Under the pieces are notes generated by a model. It was not told the origin of the DNA. It worked only from the letters and a program-made list of their open reading frames with translations, and did no database searches. Positions 33,394 to 42,989 of a stretch of DNA of 64,000 bases are shown piece by piece (position 1 is the first letter of the stretch; each line of letters opens with the position of its first letter). The DNA is taken from assembly GCF_016908195.1 (NCBI RefSeq), contig NZ_JAFBDK010000005.1:62001-126000 (forward strand), read 5' to 3'. The DNA comes from Jeotgalibacillus terrae. Lineage in GTDB: Bacteria > Bacillota > Bacilli > Bacillales > Jeotgalibacillaceae. A program made the position numbers and the translations under genes.

Positions 33394-33942
33394 TCATTTG
33401 GTGTTCTTCTGTTCATTCTCCATCTTCACCTTCCGATTAAACGCCTCTGATCCATTCTTTGGAATACTCAATACTGTCCAGTCGTGATCTTTCATCTGCT
33501 TGCCGAGAAATAAGATTTGTCCTGTATGGTAGCTGATATGCGCAATTTCAGTTTGAATCGCCTGCAGCACGCTCATCGGCTGTTTTCTTAGAGCGACGAC
33601 TTTTTGGAGATCATCTTCATTTAGACTTTCAAGCGTATCAAAAAGCAGCGTCCATCCGCTTTCCCATCTATTCATTAATACTTTTTTCGTGTCCTGATCA
33701 GTAATTACAAACTCCATATCTCGATCTCTAAAAGCTTTTTCACCGTCAGATGATAAAAAGTCCTTCCAGTGAGAGTGCATATTTCCACTGATATGCTTCA
33801 TGATCATAGCAATACTATTGGATGCTTCATTCAGTCTCCAGTAGAGTTCTTCATCTGATAATTGAGCCAAACCTTTTTCAGCACGCTCTTTAAAATGATG
33901 GAATTGTGCGCTTGATAAAGATAAATGTTCATTTTCAATCAT
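33394..33942 (-). CDS. DUF1572 family (DinB-like) protein
   Basis: A 182-residue DUF1572 protein, a DinB-superfamily four-helix bundle. Visible features are AMIMKHISGNMHSHW (metal-ligand His on helix 2), VLQAIQTEIAHISYHTGQIL (second ligand pair) and a C-terminal SIPKNGSEAFNRKV tail. The start at 33942 follows GAGGAGGG; the GTG/ATG-like starts upstream (to 34002) lack one. The function is unknown; some relatives are thiol-dependent transferases. Confidence 0.85.
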   Translation of the reverse strand: MIENEHLSLSSAQFHHFKERAEKGLAQLSDEELYWRLNEASNSIAMIMKHISGNMHSHWKDFLSSDGEKAFRDRDMEFVITDQDTKKVLMNRWESGWTLLFDTLESLNEDDLQKVVALRKQPMSVLQAIQTEIAHISYHTGQILFLGKQMKDHDWTVLSIPKNGSEAFNRKVKMENEQKNTK

Positions 33943-34094
33943 GTTTACGCCCTCCTCATGAGTCACTAACTGTATGACAAATCTGATAGTTGATATACCC
34001 AAATTATAACAGGAAGGATGTTATGATAGGGGTAGTGAATCTTCAAAATTGATAGCGGACAGCCCGTTTATATAATCAGTCAGGAGGAATCAGG

Positions 34095-34517
34095 TTGGAA
34101 TGGTCTAAGCAAAGTTATTCTGTAAGTGATGACGTTACGTTAATGAATACCGATCGTATTTATCAGCTCCTGTTAAATACTTATTGGGCTTCAAACAGAA
34201 CAAAGAAAGAGATTGAAAAAAGTATGAACCATTCAATGTCTTTTGGGTTGTATGATGAAGGAAAACAAATCGGATTTGCCAGAGTTGTCACCGATTATAC
34301 TGTTTTTTCATGGATCATGGATGTCGTGGTGGATCCTGACTATAGAGGAAAAGGGCTTGGGAAGTGGCTCATGGACTGTATACTTGATCATCCTGATATC
34401 AAATATACGGCTTTTGCTTTAGCTACATCGGATGCGCAGAATTTTTACAGGAAGTTCAATTTCAGAAAAAATGAATGCATGACGCGTCCTGTCAGTAAGA
34501 AGGATGAAACAATATAG
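34095..34517 (+). CDS. GNAT family N-acetyltransferase (TTG start)
   Basis: A 140-residue acetyltransferase resembling the YhfO/Atu-type small GNATs. FARVVTDYTVFSWIMDVVVD forms strands 3-4, and DYRGKGLGKWLMDCIL is the acetyl-CoA loop (R-G-x-G-L-G). The C-terminus contains ATSDAQNFYRKFNF. The only good start is TTG at 34095, 7 bases after AGGAGG. A second GNAT gene begins 14 bases downstream, so they form a pair. Confidence 0.88.
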   Translation: MEWSKQSYSVSDDVTLMNTDRIYQLLLNTYWASNRTKKEIEKSMNHSMSFGLYDEGKQIGFARVVTDYTVFSWIMDVVVDPDYRGKGLGKWLMDCILDHPDIKYTAFALATSDAQNFYRKFNFRKNECMTRPVSKKDETI

Positions 34518-34531
34518 AAGAGGTGCTGCAA

Positions 34532-35056
34532 ATGCTTGAACTAAAATATTTTGAACGGTCAGACTTTCAACAGCTAATCGACTGGATCGAGACCCAGGAA
34601 TTTTTAATGCAGTGGGGAGGTCCGAATTTCAACTTTCCTTTAGATGAAAAACAATTAGAAAAATACATAGAGCATGCAAATGGAAAGGACTCCACTTCTC
34701 TCGTTTACAGTGTGGTTGAAAAAGAGAGCGGCAAAGTAATCGGGCATATTTCTTTAGGCAGGATTGATCGGGCGAACCGATCAGCGAGAGTTGGGAAAGT
34801 ATTGGTCGGAGATAAAAGTGTCCGGGGTAAGGGAGCAGGAAAGCAAATGATGAACGAAATTCTAAAAGTAGCATTTGACGAACTGACATTACATCGTGTG
34901 AGTCTTGGTGTCTTTGACTTCAACGCTTCAGCCATTGCCTGTTATGAGAAGGCAGGTTTTGTGAAGGAGGGATTACTTAGGGATGCAAGAAAAATGGGTG
35001 ACGAGTACTGGAGTTTGTGGGAGATGAGTGTGTTTGAAGGTGAATGGAAGAAATAA
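34532..35056 (+). CDS. GNAT family N-acetyltransferase (RimJ/RimL-like)
   Basis: A 174-residue GNAT protein of the RimJ/RimL group. VIGHISLGRIDRANRSARVG is followed by the acetyl-CoA loop SVRGKGAGKQMM and then LHRVSLGVFDFNASAIACYE and KAGFVKEGLLRDARK, all standard for the family. ATG at 34532 is used; GTG at 34523 is also in frame. The acceptor may be an amine, antibiotic or protein N-terminus and is not assignable. Confidence 0.9.
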   Translation: MLELKYFERSDFQQLIDWIETQEFLMQWGGPNFNFPLDEKQLEKYIEHANGKDSTSLVYSVVEKESGKVIGHISLGRIDRANRSARVGKVLVGDKSVRGKGAGKQMMNEILKVAFDELTLHRVSLGVFDFNASAIACYEKAGFVKEGLLRDARKMGDEYWSLWEMSVFEGEWKK

Positions 35057-35086
35057 TTACATGAAACAGTCAGGGGGATGAGAAAT

Positions 35087-35919
35087 ATGTGGGAGAAAAT
35101 GCTTGTTGATACAGCCAGAGGAACTTTTGAATTGTTTGTATCAGGGACTGGTGAACCATTATGTGTAACTCATTTATACAGTGCTTATGATGAGCGTGGT
35201 AATACGTTTGCAAATCCATTTACAGCATTCTACCGGGTTTACCTGGTCAACCTGCGTGGATGTGGTCATTCTGTAAAAGCGAAAGCAGCATCGCAATATA
35301 GTATGGAAACCGCGGTAAAGGATTTAGAAGCGATCAGAAGAGCTTTAGGGTATGAAAAGTGGGGTTTTGCCGGACACTCTACAGGGGAATGCTGGCGCTT
35401 AAATATGCTGTATCAGCGGCGTCTTCATTAACAAAGATTGTGTCGGGAGGAGCGTCTGCAAGTAATGAATATAGCTCGGATGCAGACTGTATTTATTGCA
35501 GTAAAAATCAAAATTATTATCGGGTTATGCAAATTATTCAGCAGTTAAACGATCCAACAACACCAACAGATACTCGGAAACAATTAAGTTATGAATGGAG
35601 CAGGCTCTCTTTTTATTCTGAAGAAAAACTGAAGAAGTCGTTGGAAATACCGAATAGCGGTAAGTCAGTAGGTGCACGTTTGGACTACTTTATCAGAACT
35701 GAAAATCCTGCATTTGATTTAAGAGATTCCTTAGTGCATGTATCAATTCCAAGCTATATTTATGCTGGGAGATTCGATGCGCAATGTCCTTATAAATATG
35801 GTGTGGAAATTGCAAACTTAATCCCGGATGTGAGATTTACCACTTTTGAAAGCAGTAACCACAATCCTTTTGTAGAAGAGGAAGAAAAGTTTAGAGAGTT
35901 TGTCAGATCAACTGTATAA
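35087..35919 (+). pseudogene. Alpha/beta hydrolase interrupted by a frameshift in a G run
   Basis: Two adjoining frames encode one alpha/beta hydrolase. The first reads through VNLRGCGHSVKAKAASQYS to WGFAGHSTGE, then runs off to a stop at 35429. The second begins within MLALKYAVSAASSLTKIV and ends NHNPFVEEEEKFREFV (catalytic His region). Adding one G to the GGGG at 35388-35391 restores GHSTGGMLALKYA, the nucleophile elbow. The intact product would be about 277 residues. This is either a young pseudogene or an assembly error in a homopolymer. Confidence 0.8.
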
Positions 35920-36007
35920 AATTTCTACCATTTTTCCACTCATTGCTAAATGGTAAAATCATTACATATCCACTAATCTTCAAATCTACTAAAAGTGATG
36001 TGAAATC

Positions 36008-36922
36008 ATGCCACACAAACCGATTTATGTAGAAATAGACATACACGACAACATTGAACCAGTCTGGACCTATACCCAGCAGCCGGATCTGCATGAGCAG
36101 TGGGATGTCCGGTTTTCTTCGATTACATATAATGAAAAGCCCCCGGGCGAACCGGTGGAGACGTTTACTTATTCCACAAAAGTATTGCCGGGTATTGAAG
36201 TGTCCGGCTGGGGTGAGAGTAAAGGGACGCATGAGAAAGAGAGCGGAGAGAAGACGTCCGCTTTGCATTTTGGCACAGATCAGCTGATTTCACCGATTGC
36301 TGAAGGGAAGGGGTACTGGCAGTATATCCCTGGTGAAGGGCGTACCACTTTTTTGACGCAGTATGATTATGACGTCCGCTTTGGCGGAGTGGGAAAGCTT
36401 TTTGACAGGCTGTTCCGTCCGCTGATTGGGTGGGGAACAGCGCTCAGCTTTGATGTGTTAAAGCGGTGGATTGAATCAGGTGAGCGTCCGGGAACGCAAT
36501 ACAGGCGTTTTTTTGCTTTTTATACAATATGTTTTTTATTCGCATTTGTCTGGCTTTATCAGGGACTGGTACCGAAAGTGCTGACGCAGCAACCGTTAGA
36601 AGTCAGCATGCTGACACAGCTTTCTTCTTTATCTGAAGGTCAAGCCTCCACTGCAGTGATCTGGGTGGGCATCGCAGAAATGATTTTTGCCGGCTGCTGG
36701 CTCATCCCGAAGCTGCAAAAACATTTGCTAAAGCTCCAGGTCATCATCTTCCCTCTGCTCACATTAAGCGCGGTGATTGCAGCACCGTTTACAGCAACAG
36801 CTCCATTTAACGTGATCACGCTGAATGTGACGCTGTGGGTGCTGTCGATCATCGGGTTACTGCTTACAAAAGAGCTGCCAAGTGCGAAAATCTGCAGAAG
36901 AAAAAGGGGGAAAGCGGCATGA
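36008..36922 (+). CDS. yndG: SRPBCC-DoxX fusion protein, YndG-like
   Basis: A 304-residue two-domain protein. Residues 1-155 form a START/SRPBCC-like domain (PIYVEIDIHDNIEPVWTYTQ, then WDVRFSSITYNE). Residues 165-290 are a four-helix DoxX-like membrane domain (FFAFYTICFLFAFVWLYQG). It is the first gene of a run equivalent to yndG-yndH-yndJ of B. subtilis, and its stop overlaps the next start (ATGA). The function of this trio is not established. Confidence 0.8.
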   Translation: MPHKPIYVEIDIHDNIEPVWTYTQQPDLHEQWDVRFSSITYNEKPPGEPVETFTYSTKVLPGIEVSGWGESKGTHEKESGEKTSALHFGTDQLISPIAEGKGYWQYIPGEGRTTFLTQYDYDVRFGGVGKLFDRLFRPLIGWGTALSFDVLKRWIESGERPGTQYRRFFAFYTICFLFAFVWLYQGLVPKVLTQQPLEVSMLTQLSSLSEGQASTAVIWVGIAEMIFAGCWLIPKLQKHLLKLQVIIFPLLTLSAVIAAPFTATAPFNVITLNVTLWVLSIIGLLLTKELPSAKICRRKRGKAA

Positions 36923-37530
36923 CGATTTATGCTACATTGCTTGGAGAGAAGTTTCAGAAGTTGCACCCAAAACTGCAGCATCGCTACACATTGCCTTTAG
37001 ATCAGCGTTTTTTTGCCACGGGTGTGATGAGTCAGGTTAAAAATGGCGGCAGATTGCTGTCTCCTTTTTATTGCCTGGCTTCAAAGGCGAACTTTCTGTT
37101 TCCCGAGAGCGGGCAAGAGATCCCATTCTCCATTGCTAACCGCTGTGCGATAAATCCGGATGGTGATGCGGAAGTCGCGTGGGAGAGAACCTTTCACTTT
37201 CAAAACGCTGAGCGGAAATTTAACGCCAGGATGACAGTGGATCTGGAAAAGAAGTTAGTAAAGGATTTTCTGGGTGACATTCCGTTCTTCTATTCAGATC
37301 TGCATTTTGATGTCACAAAAGAAGGCTTTCTGATCATTACGTCCGGCGTGCAGAAGGTGATGCTTGGGAAAGCGGGATTTACGCTACCTAAAATCCTAAG
37401 AGGACGTGTAACTGTCCTTGAGGGCTACGATGACCAAAAGGATGTCTATACGATTCATGTATCAATTTACAATGCTGTACTTGGGAGGGTGATGATGTAT
37501 GCAGGAGAATTTAAAGAAAGCGTTCATTAA
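36919..37530 (+). CDS. yndH: DUF4166 protein, YndH-like
   Basis: A 203-residue DUF4166 protein. It opens IYATLLGEKFQKLHPKLQHR and contains ANRCAINPDGDAEVAWERTF and DFLGDIPFFYSDLHFDV, blocks common to this family. No TM helices are present. ATG at 36919 lies in an ATGA overlap with the YndG-like gene, after a GGGGGAAAGC region. The downstream YndJ-like gene begins 32 bases before its stop, so the three are translationally coupled. Confidence 0.85.
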   Translation: MTIYATLLGEKFQKLHPKLQHRYTLPLDQRFFATGVMSQVKNGGRLLSPFYCLASKANFLFPESGQEIPFSIANRCAINPDGDAEVAWERTFHFQNAERKFNARMTVDLEKKLVKDFLGDIPFFYSDLHFDVTKEGFLIITSGVQKVMLGKAGFTLPKILRGRVTVLEGYDDQKDVYTIHVSIYNAVLGRVMMYAGEFKESVH

Positions 37531-39061
37531 CCCTCTGATTTTGACTGGCCTTCTGCTTTTTTGTTTCAGCCTCGCCATGAATAAACAGGCTGACTACTAC
37601 TATTATCTGACGGCTGCACAGCTGATTTTTGTGCCGTCACTATTACATATGATTGTAAAGCTTCGTCCGTTTGAAAAAGTGATCATTGCTGTTGGGATGC
37701 TGGCTGTCACACTGATCAGTCTGGATCTGCCTTATCTTGCAGCTGTGATTTGTGCAGCGATCTATTTTCTGGTCACATGCTGGGTTGCCTGGAAAGGGTT
37801 TGAGCGCTTTTTAAACCGCGGATTCACCAACCTGCCTGAGTGGCTCATTGATCTTGGCATGATCTATCTCGCGATTGGCGGTGGATGGTTTCTTGCTTCT
37901 GTCAGCGGAATTAACACAGGATTCAGCGAGATGCTGACTTGGCTGACGGCGATTCACTTCCACTATTCTGCTTTCATGCTAAGTGTATCAGTTGGTCTGG
38001 TCGGACGGATTCAAATCACAAAGCTGTATCAGATCTGTGCGCTTGTGATTGCTACGGGACCAGTTACGGTTGCTATTGGGATCACATTCTCCCGCACAGT
38101 TGAAATCATTTCAGTCTCGCTTTATGTACTGGCGATCTATGCGCTGACCTATTATTTGTTCCGTCTGAAGTTTCATGGGATTCAGAGGATAATCGTCTGG
38201 ATTCCTTTTCTTACACTATGTATCACGATTCTATGGTCACTCGCATATGCATATGGCAATCTATCAGGGCAGGTGATCGTGAACATTCCGGATATGCTCG
38301 ATGTCCATGGGTTTCTGAACTGTCTGCTGTTTGGTACGTTGACTGTTGTTGGATGGGCGTTAAAAGTGCCTGAGTCAACGCAGCGGCCTTACAATTTTCC
38401 TGTCAGCCGAATCCGCGGGAAGCTTCAAGAGACTGGAGCGCCTCACAGGGGACTGGTCGATCAAATGAACATGTATGTCAATCCAGAAGAAGTGTCTGCA
38501 CAAGTCATTAATTTCTATGAACACACTGAAAGATTTCAACTATTCGCCTCTGTAAAATGGTCAGGCTGGTTCCTCCCGTTCGCATGGGTGTGGCAGTTAA
38601 TCAGCCGATCCATCGGCCAGCTTAATCTCCCTTATTCATCCTCAAAGGTTGAAATGACTGGAGAAATCCTGGTGGTGGATGAACAGCTTGATGGACGGGC
38701 CAAGCCGAGAGTGTGGAAGCGGATGATTGGAGAAGGTACGGTATTTACAGCCATTTACTCTCATCACAAGTCAGGTCAGGAAACATTTATGAATATTGCG
38801 CTGCCTTTACCATTTTCCTCAATGCACGGTATCCTGCAGCTGTCTGCTGAAAATGGACGACTTTCCTTAACCAGTGATGGGCATGGGGATGCAGGGACGT
38901 ATCTGGCAATCGGAAAGTACATCTTGAAACTGCCGCTGCATGAGTATTTTGTGATAGAAGAAAGAAACGGGGAACTGGTGGCAACGCATGATATGAACAT
39001 ATTCGGGCTTCATTTTCTACATATAGACTATGTGATAAGGGAGTTTGAGTCATATGCATAA
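37499..39061 (+). CDS. yndJ: YndJ-like membrane protein
   Basis: A 520-residue YndJ-family protein. The N-terminal ~290 residues hold about nine TM helices (including DYYYYLTAAQLIFVPSLLHM). The C-terminal ~230 residues are soluble, with LNLPYSSSKVEMTGEILVVD and HGDAGTYLAIGKYILKLPL. GGGAGGGTG lies before the ATG at 37499. It overlaps both neighbours. The family is widespread in Bacilli and uncharacterised; co-occurrence with DoxX-type and DUF4166 genes suggests one membrane complex. Confidence 0.85.
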   Translation: MQENLKKAFINPLILTGLLLFCFSLAMNKQADYYYYLTAAQLIFVPSLLHMIVKLRPFEKVIIAVGMLAVTLISLDLPYLAAVICAAIYFLVTCWVAWKGFERFLNRGFTNLPEWLIDLGMIYLAIGGGWFLASVSGINTGFSEMLTWLTAIHFHYSAFMLSVSVGLVGRIQITKLYQICALVIATGPVTVAIGITFSRTVEIISVSLYVLAIYALTYYLFRLKFHGIQRIIVWIPFLTLCITILWSLAYAYGNLSGQVIVNIPDMLDVHGFLNCLLFGTLTVVGWALKVPESTQRPYNFPVSRIRGKLQETGAPHRGLVDQMNMYVNPEEVSAQVINFYEHTERFQLFASVKWSGWFLPFAWVWQLISRSIGQLNLPYSSSKVEMTGEILVVDEQLDGRAKPRVWKRMIGEGTVFTAIYSHHKSGQETFMNIALPLPFSSMHGILQLSAENGRLSLTSDGHGDAGTYLAIGKYILKLPLHEYFVIEERNGELVATHDMNIFGLHFLHIDYVIREFESYA

Positions 39062-40052
39062 CCGTTTGGAAAAAGGGGATCAGATCGGGATATTCAGTCC
39101 GTCAGCCCCTGGAACAGTTACAGCACATAAGAGATTTCAACGCGCGAAAACATTTCTGCAGGAAAAGGGCTACACGATCATTGAAGGAGCGCTGACAGGC
39201 AAATCAGATGCATATCGTTCAGGTACGCCGAAAGAGCGGGCGGAAGAATTCAATCAGCTGTTAAGAAATAAGGATATTAAAATGATTATGTCCACGATTG
39301 GCGGAACCAATTCAAACAGTATGCTGCCTTATCTGGATTATGAAGCGTTCCGTACCAGCCCTAAAATCATTGTAGGCTACTCTGATGCAACGGCTGTGTT
39401 GCTGGCGCTGTATGCGAAAACTGGTATCACCACCTATTATGGTCCGGCACTCATTCCTTCCTTTGGAGAATTTGAACCGCTTGTGCTTGATACCTATCAA
39501 TATTTTGAAGACTATTTCTCCGGGCAATACCAGGCTCCGTATGACATCCCGATTCCTGCTTACTGGTCTGATGAGCATGTAAACTGGCTTGAGAAAACGA
39601 CAGAAAAAAAGCTGATAGAAAATCAATTGGTAACGGGCCATGAGGGAATAGCTGAAGGCTGCTTAATCGGCGGGAATCTAAACGCGATGTACGGCTTTAT
39701 CGGAACGCCTTATTTTCCGGAGGTTAAAGAGGGAGACATTCTGCTGATTGAAGACAGTACGAAAACTGCTTCTATCGTTGAGAAGAATTTTGCCATGCTG
39801 AAATTACACGGTGTTTTTGATCAGGTAGGCGGGATCATTCTCGGCAAACATGAACAATACGATGATCTGGGCACCAATAAACGTCCATTAGATCTTCTGA
39901 TGGAGCAGCTGGACGGACGGGAGCTGCCGATTTTGGCGGAATTCGATATCAGTCACACGCATCCGATGCATCCGATTGCGATTGGTAAAAAAGTAAGATT
40001 AGATGCAACGGCTCAAAGGGTCGTTTGTGTGGAGGACTGGCTGGATATTTGA
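39054..40052 (+). CDS. S66 family peptidase (LD-carboxypeptidase / MccF-like)
   Basis: A 332-residue serine peptidase of family S66. RLEKGDQIGIFSPSAPG forms the N-terminus, MSTIGGTNSNSMLPYLDY the substrate-binding strand, and VGYSDATAVLLAL carries the catalytic Ser. GHEGIAEGCLIGGNLNAM and HTHPMHPIAIGKKV complete the MccF-like signature. MccF proteins cleave microcin C and related nucleotide-peptide toxins, so this may be an immunity-type enzyme. ATG at 39054 follows GGGAG and overlaps the YndJ stop by 8 bases. Confidence 0.9.
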   Translation: MHNRLEKGDQIGIFSPSAPGTVTAHKRFQRAKTFLQEKGYTIIEGALTGKSDAYRSGTPKERAEEFNQLLRNKDIKMIMSTIGGTNSNSMLPYLDYEAFRTSPKIIVGYSDATAVLLALYAKTGITTYYGPALIPSFGEFEPLVLDTYQYFEDYFSGQYQAPYDIPIPAYWSDEHVNWLEKTTEKKLIENQLVTGHEGIAEGCLIGGNLNAMYGFIGTPYFPEVKEGDILLIEDSTKTASIVEKNFAMLKLHGVFDQVGGIILGKHEQYDDLGTNKRPLDLLMEQLDGRELPILAEFDISHTHPMHPIAIGKKVRLDATAQRVVCVEDWLDI

Positions 40053-40127
40053 TGTGACTGGCATGTGATATACTTAGATTAAATCCAAATTTATCCGCTT
40101 ATATCGGGCAGAGAATTGTTTTAAACA

Positions 40128-40160
40128 AAAGCTCTGTTAAATTATGGTGTTGATGTTTGT
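40128..40160 (+). repeat. Possible left end of the IS1595-type remnant
   Basis: GCTCTGTTAAATTATGGTGT (40131 on) is similar to IS1595-group ends as I remember them. A matching right inverted repeat could not be found downstream of the transposase remnant, so the element is probably truncated. Confidence 0.35.
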
Positions 40161-40209
40161 GTATTTGGAACGAATGTTCTGTAATATAGCCATCAAATAT
40201 GAGTTGGTG

Positions 40210-41149
40210 ATGACCGTGAGAACAACCGATATCCTTAAATCCATTCAAAAACTTAGCCCAGCAGAAAAACATCGATTACGAGAATATTTAATCGATGCTC
40301 TTACTGCGTCATCCTCAAAAGGAAGCGTTCTATAGGAGATCTCGGAACGTAAAAATAAAGATGGCTATCGTTGTCCTAAGTGTAAATTAGAACATATTGT
40401 TCGGTTTGGGAAGTATTCTACAATAGTCGATGGTGGTGAAGTGAAGAAACAGCGTTATCGCTTTAAATCTTGTAGAATGACTTTCACTGACCTCACCAAT
40501 ACGGCATTATATCGAACCCGTCATCTTAATCGTTGGATGAAGTTTATTGAATATATGATAGAAGGTTATTCGCTTCGTAAATCAGCCAATTTGATTGGTG
40601 ACTTTACTCACATCACATTATCTTATTGGAGGCACAAGCTCCTAACGGCATTAAAGCAAATAAAACTATAAAGTTTCCAAGGTATCGTTGAAATGGATGA
40701 GACATATTTCCTTTACTCTGAAAAAGGACAAAGAAAGATTAAGGATAAAAAGTCCCGCAAACGAGGCGGTTCCGCAAAGAAACGTGGTATAAGCAACGAG
40801 CAGGTATGTGTATTGGCCGCAAGAGATCGTAAAAAGATGATCTTCTCTCAAGTGCAAGGAATAGGTCGATTGACAAAAGAGCAGTTAGACAAAGCCATTG
40901 GTCCTAAACTTTCCAACGAGAATGTATTATGCCCCGATGCTTGGCGTGCCTTTAAAACCTATGCTGCTGAAAAAGGGATGGGTATTTATCGGTTCAAATC
41001 TGAAGGGAAAATTCGCTCCAAGGGGCTTTATCACATCCAAAATGTCAACAACTAAAGGCTGGATACAGCGAATTAACGGAGTGGCAACCAAGTATCTGAA
41101 CAATTATCCTGCGTGGTTTCAAGTGTTAGAGAGTATCCATCATCAGTGA
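40210..41149 (+). pseudogene. IS1595 family transposase, degenerate
   Basis: A continuous homology broken three times. Residues from MTVRTTDILKSIQKL run to a TAG at 40333. The same frame resumes through YRCPKCKLEHIVRFGKYS (zinc ribbon), KKQRYRFKSCRMTFT and LSYWRHKLLTALKQIKL to a TAA at 40669. It then continues with IVEMDETYFLYSEKG (catalytic DE pair of the ISXO2-like DDE domain), VLCPDAWRAFKTYA and a frameshift near 41050 before GWIQRINGVATKYLNNYP. The zinc ribbon plus ISXO2-like domain defines IS1595-type transposases. The element is non-functional. Confidence 0.85.
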
Positions 41150-41393
41150 CATGAAGTCACAATGAATGATGTGATAATAAAAGTTAATTTAATCCTAAAT
41201 TTGGAAATATATGATGCACTTAGATTGCTAATTTTGCTGTCTGAAGGTTGTTTCTTTATTCAACTAAAGGGCAGGTTAATCGATTTAAGCGAAACGTATA
41301 TTTGAAGGATTTCGTCTGATAGCAAGAGGGTTTAGAATTAATTTGATTTTAAGATGTTATTTTATGAAATGCACTTTTTTAAGGAGGGATTAT

Positions 41394-41702
41394 TTGAGTA
41401 CGTCAGTTTTGAATTTGATTTTCTCGTTTATTTTGCCGTTGTCCATAATAGTAATTTCAATTTACTGGACAATGAGAATTAGCTACTCAAAAAGGTATAT
41501 ACCAATACTTACGCTAATACTCTTAGCCATTTTAGCCTTTTTCTTGCCTCTTTTACTTTCCGCAATTGATGTAATTGAAAAAGGTTTCGGACCAGCAATA
41601 CAAAGTATTTATTACTCAGGTTTCCTTGGATTGGGAGTATTGGTGAATGTTATTGTAGTCACTACTATAAAGAAGAATAATGAACCTGATGTTAAATTAT
41701 AG
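41394..41702 (+). CDS. Small three-helix membrane protein (TTG start)
   Basis: A 102-residue hydrophobic protein with three TM segments (residues 5-25, 33-58 and 72-92) and an acidic C-terminal tail. TTG at 41394 lies 5 bases after AAGGAGGG. The upstream ATG at 41364 has no ribosome binding site. Codon use is A+T rich relative to neighbours, consistent with the accessory character of the IS-adjacent region. No family is recognised. Confidence 0.6.
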   Translation: MSTSVLNLIFSFILPLSIIVISIYWTMRISYSKRYIPILTLILLAILAFFLPLLLSAIDVIEKGFGPAIQSIYYSGFLGLGVLVNVIVVTTIKKNNEPDVKL

Positions 41703-41875
41703 TGGGTTTTAGTTGAATAAGACATAAAAAAACGGAATTTTATAAATCTAGTGTTTCCAATTTTTATAAAATATCAACATTAAACTTTGACAAAGCCTAA
41801 CAAAAAGATCAAATCCGGGATAGAGAAATCCGATCGATTGCGTGCGGTTTGAAAAGAATAGGGGGGTACGATCAA

Positions 41876-42085
41876 ATGAAAATATTATCCAGCATTTTTG
41901 TGCTTATTAATCTGCTGGGGGTCATTTTAGTTTTCATTTCCAATATCTTTTTTGATAAGCACGAGACGATAGAGGCTGCTTTCTATAAAACTTTTCTTAG
42001 TATGTCGCCATTTATATTAGGATTTATTTTTTGGATGTTGTTATTTATATCCTTTAAATTTAAGATAAAAGAAAGTGAGACATAA
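41876..42085 (+). CDS. Small two-helix membrane protein
   Basis: A 69-residue protein with TM helices near residues 4-24 and 42-62, linked by FFDKHETIEAAFYKTF, ending KFKIKESET. The GGGGGGT run precedes ATG at 41876. The next gene is 260 bases away and no downstream partner is evident. Unknown family. Confidence 0.55.
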   Translation: MKILSSIFVLINLLGVILVFISNIFFDKHETIEAAFYKTFLSMSPFILGFIFWMLLFISFKFKIKESET

Positions 42086-42348
42086 AAGGTAATTATTAGT
42101 TGTTATAATGATAGGCTCAAATTAGCAGCATTAAGAAAAAGTAAACCAGGCCATTTATACAACAAGCTTAATTCCTACCAACCCTTTCCCGCTCGAATAA
42201 TTTAGAGAAGTTGTATAGAGTTTTTTCCATGAAGTTAACAATATGCAGCAATAGTGAACGTATAAAGGGACCTGAGATTGCGCATTAGTTAACGTCTTAT
42301 CTTTTAAAATCTGATAATAGTTAATATTCAATATAAATGGAGGGTAGA

Positions 42349-42918
42349 ATGAACATTACATTGATTAGACACGGCAAGTCTTTGTGGAATGAAAAAAAGG
42401 TGATAACTGCCCTGGAGTTTAAGGAATGGGTGAAGCGATATAACGACCACGGCGTGCTTGAGGAAAAAACTTATCCTTCTGATACATTGAATCAATTCAA
42501 TGCATCGGAGGTTATTTTTACAAGTGATCTGAAAAGAGCCATTGAATCAGCAAAGCTTTTAAACCCTGAAGTACTGGTAATGCCAGATCCTTTATTTCGT
42601 GAAGTGGAATTGCCAGCTCCATTTTTCATTCTGTGTCGTTTGAAATTGAATGCAAATCTATGGACAGTAATGTTTAGGATGTTATGGTTTTGTGGTTATT
42701 CATATGAGTGCGAATCTCTGCAACATGCAAAAAGAAGAGCTGAAAAAGCTTCCAAGGTGCTGATGGAATGTGCTCATGAGAAGAATAAAGTAACACTGGT
42801 TGGTCATGGTTTTTTTAACATGATGATTGGAAAAGAGCTTAAGAAAGCTGGATGGAATGGTGCAAGAAGAACAAGTTCCAGCCATTGGGGGGCTACAACC
42901 TATACGCTGGCCCGGTAA
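42349..42918 (+). CDS. Histidine phosphatase superfamily protein
   Basis: A 189-residue branch-1 histidine phosphatase-like protein. The N-terminal catalytic motif is TLIRHGKSLWN (RHG), the Ser/Asp segment is VIFTSDLKRAIESAKLL, the family Glu is in LFREVELPAP, and the second catalytic His is in VTLVGHGFFNMMIGKEL. GGAGG lies before ATG at 42349. It is shorter in the middle than phosphoglycerate mutases, so a broad-specificity phosphatase is more likely. The substrate is unknown. Confidence 0.85.
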   Translation: MNITLIRHGKSLWNEKKVITALEFKEWVKRYNDHGVLEEKTYPSDTLNQFNASEVIFTSDLKRAIESAKLLNPEVLVMPDPLFREVELPAPFFILCRLKLNANLWTVMFRMLWFCGYSYECESLQHAKRRAEKASKVLMECAHEKNKVTLVGHGFFNMMIGKELKKAGWNGARRTSSSHWGATTYTLAR

Positions 42919-42989
42919 AAACAGTTATGTAATCTTTAGATAGATTGCCTCTGAATTTAAATAGCGTAGAAATTAAGGAGACCGACACT

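Noticed and set aside
41150-41393. Right inverted repeat of the IS1595 element
   Set aside because: No reverse complement of the left-end sequence GCTCTGTTAAATTATGG could be found, so an intact IS boundary is not claimed.
42086-42348. TATACAAC...GTTGTATA inverted repeat in the gap before the histidine phosphatase gene
   Set aside because: The arms are about 45 bases apart, without T-run or phased sites; likely chance in A+T-rich sequence.
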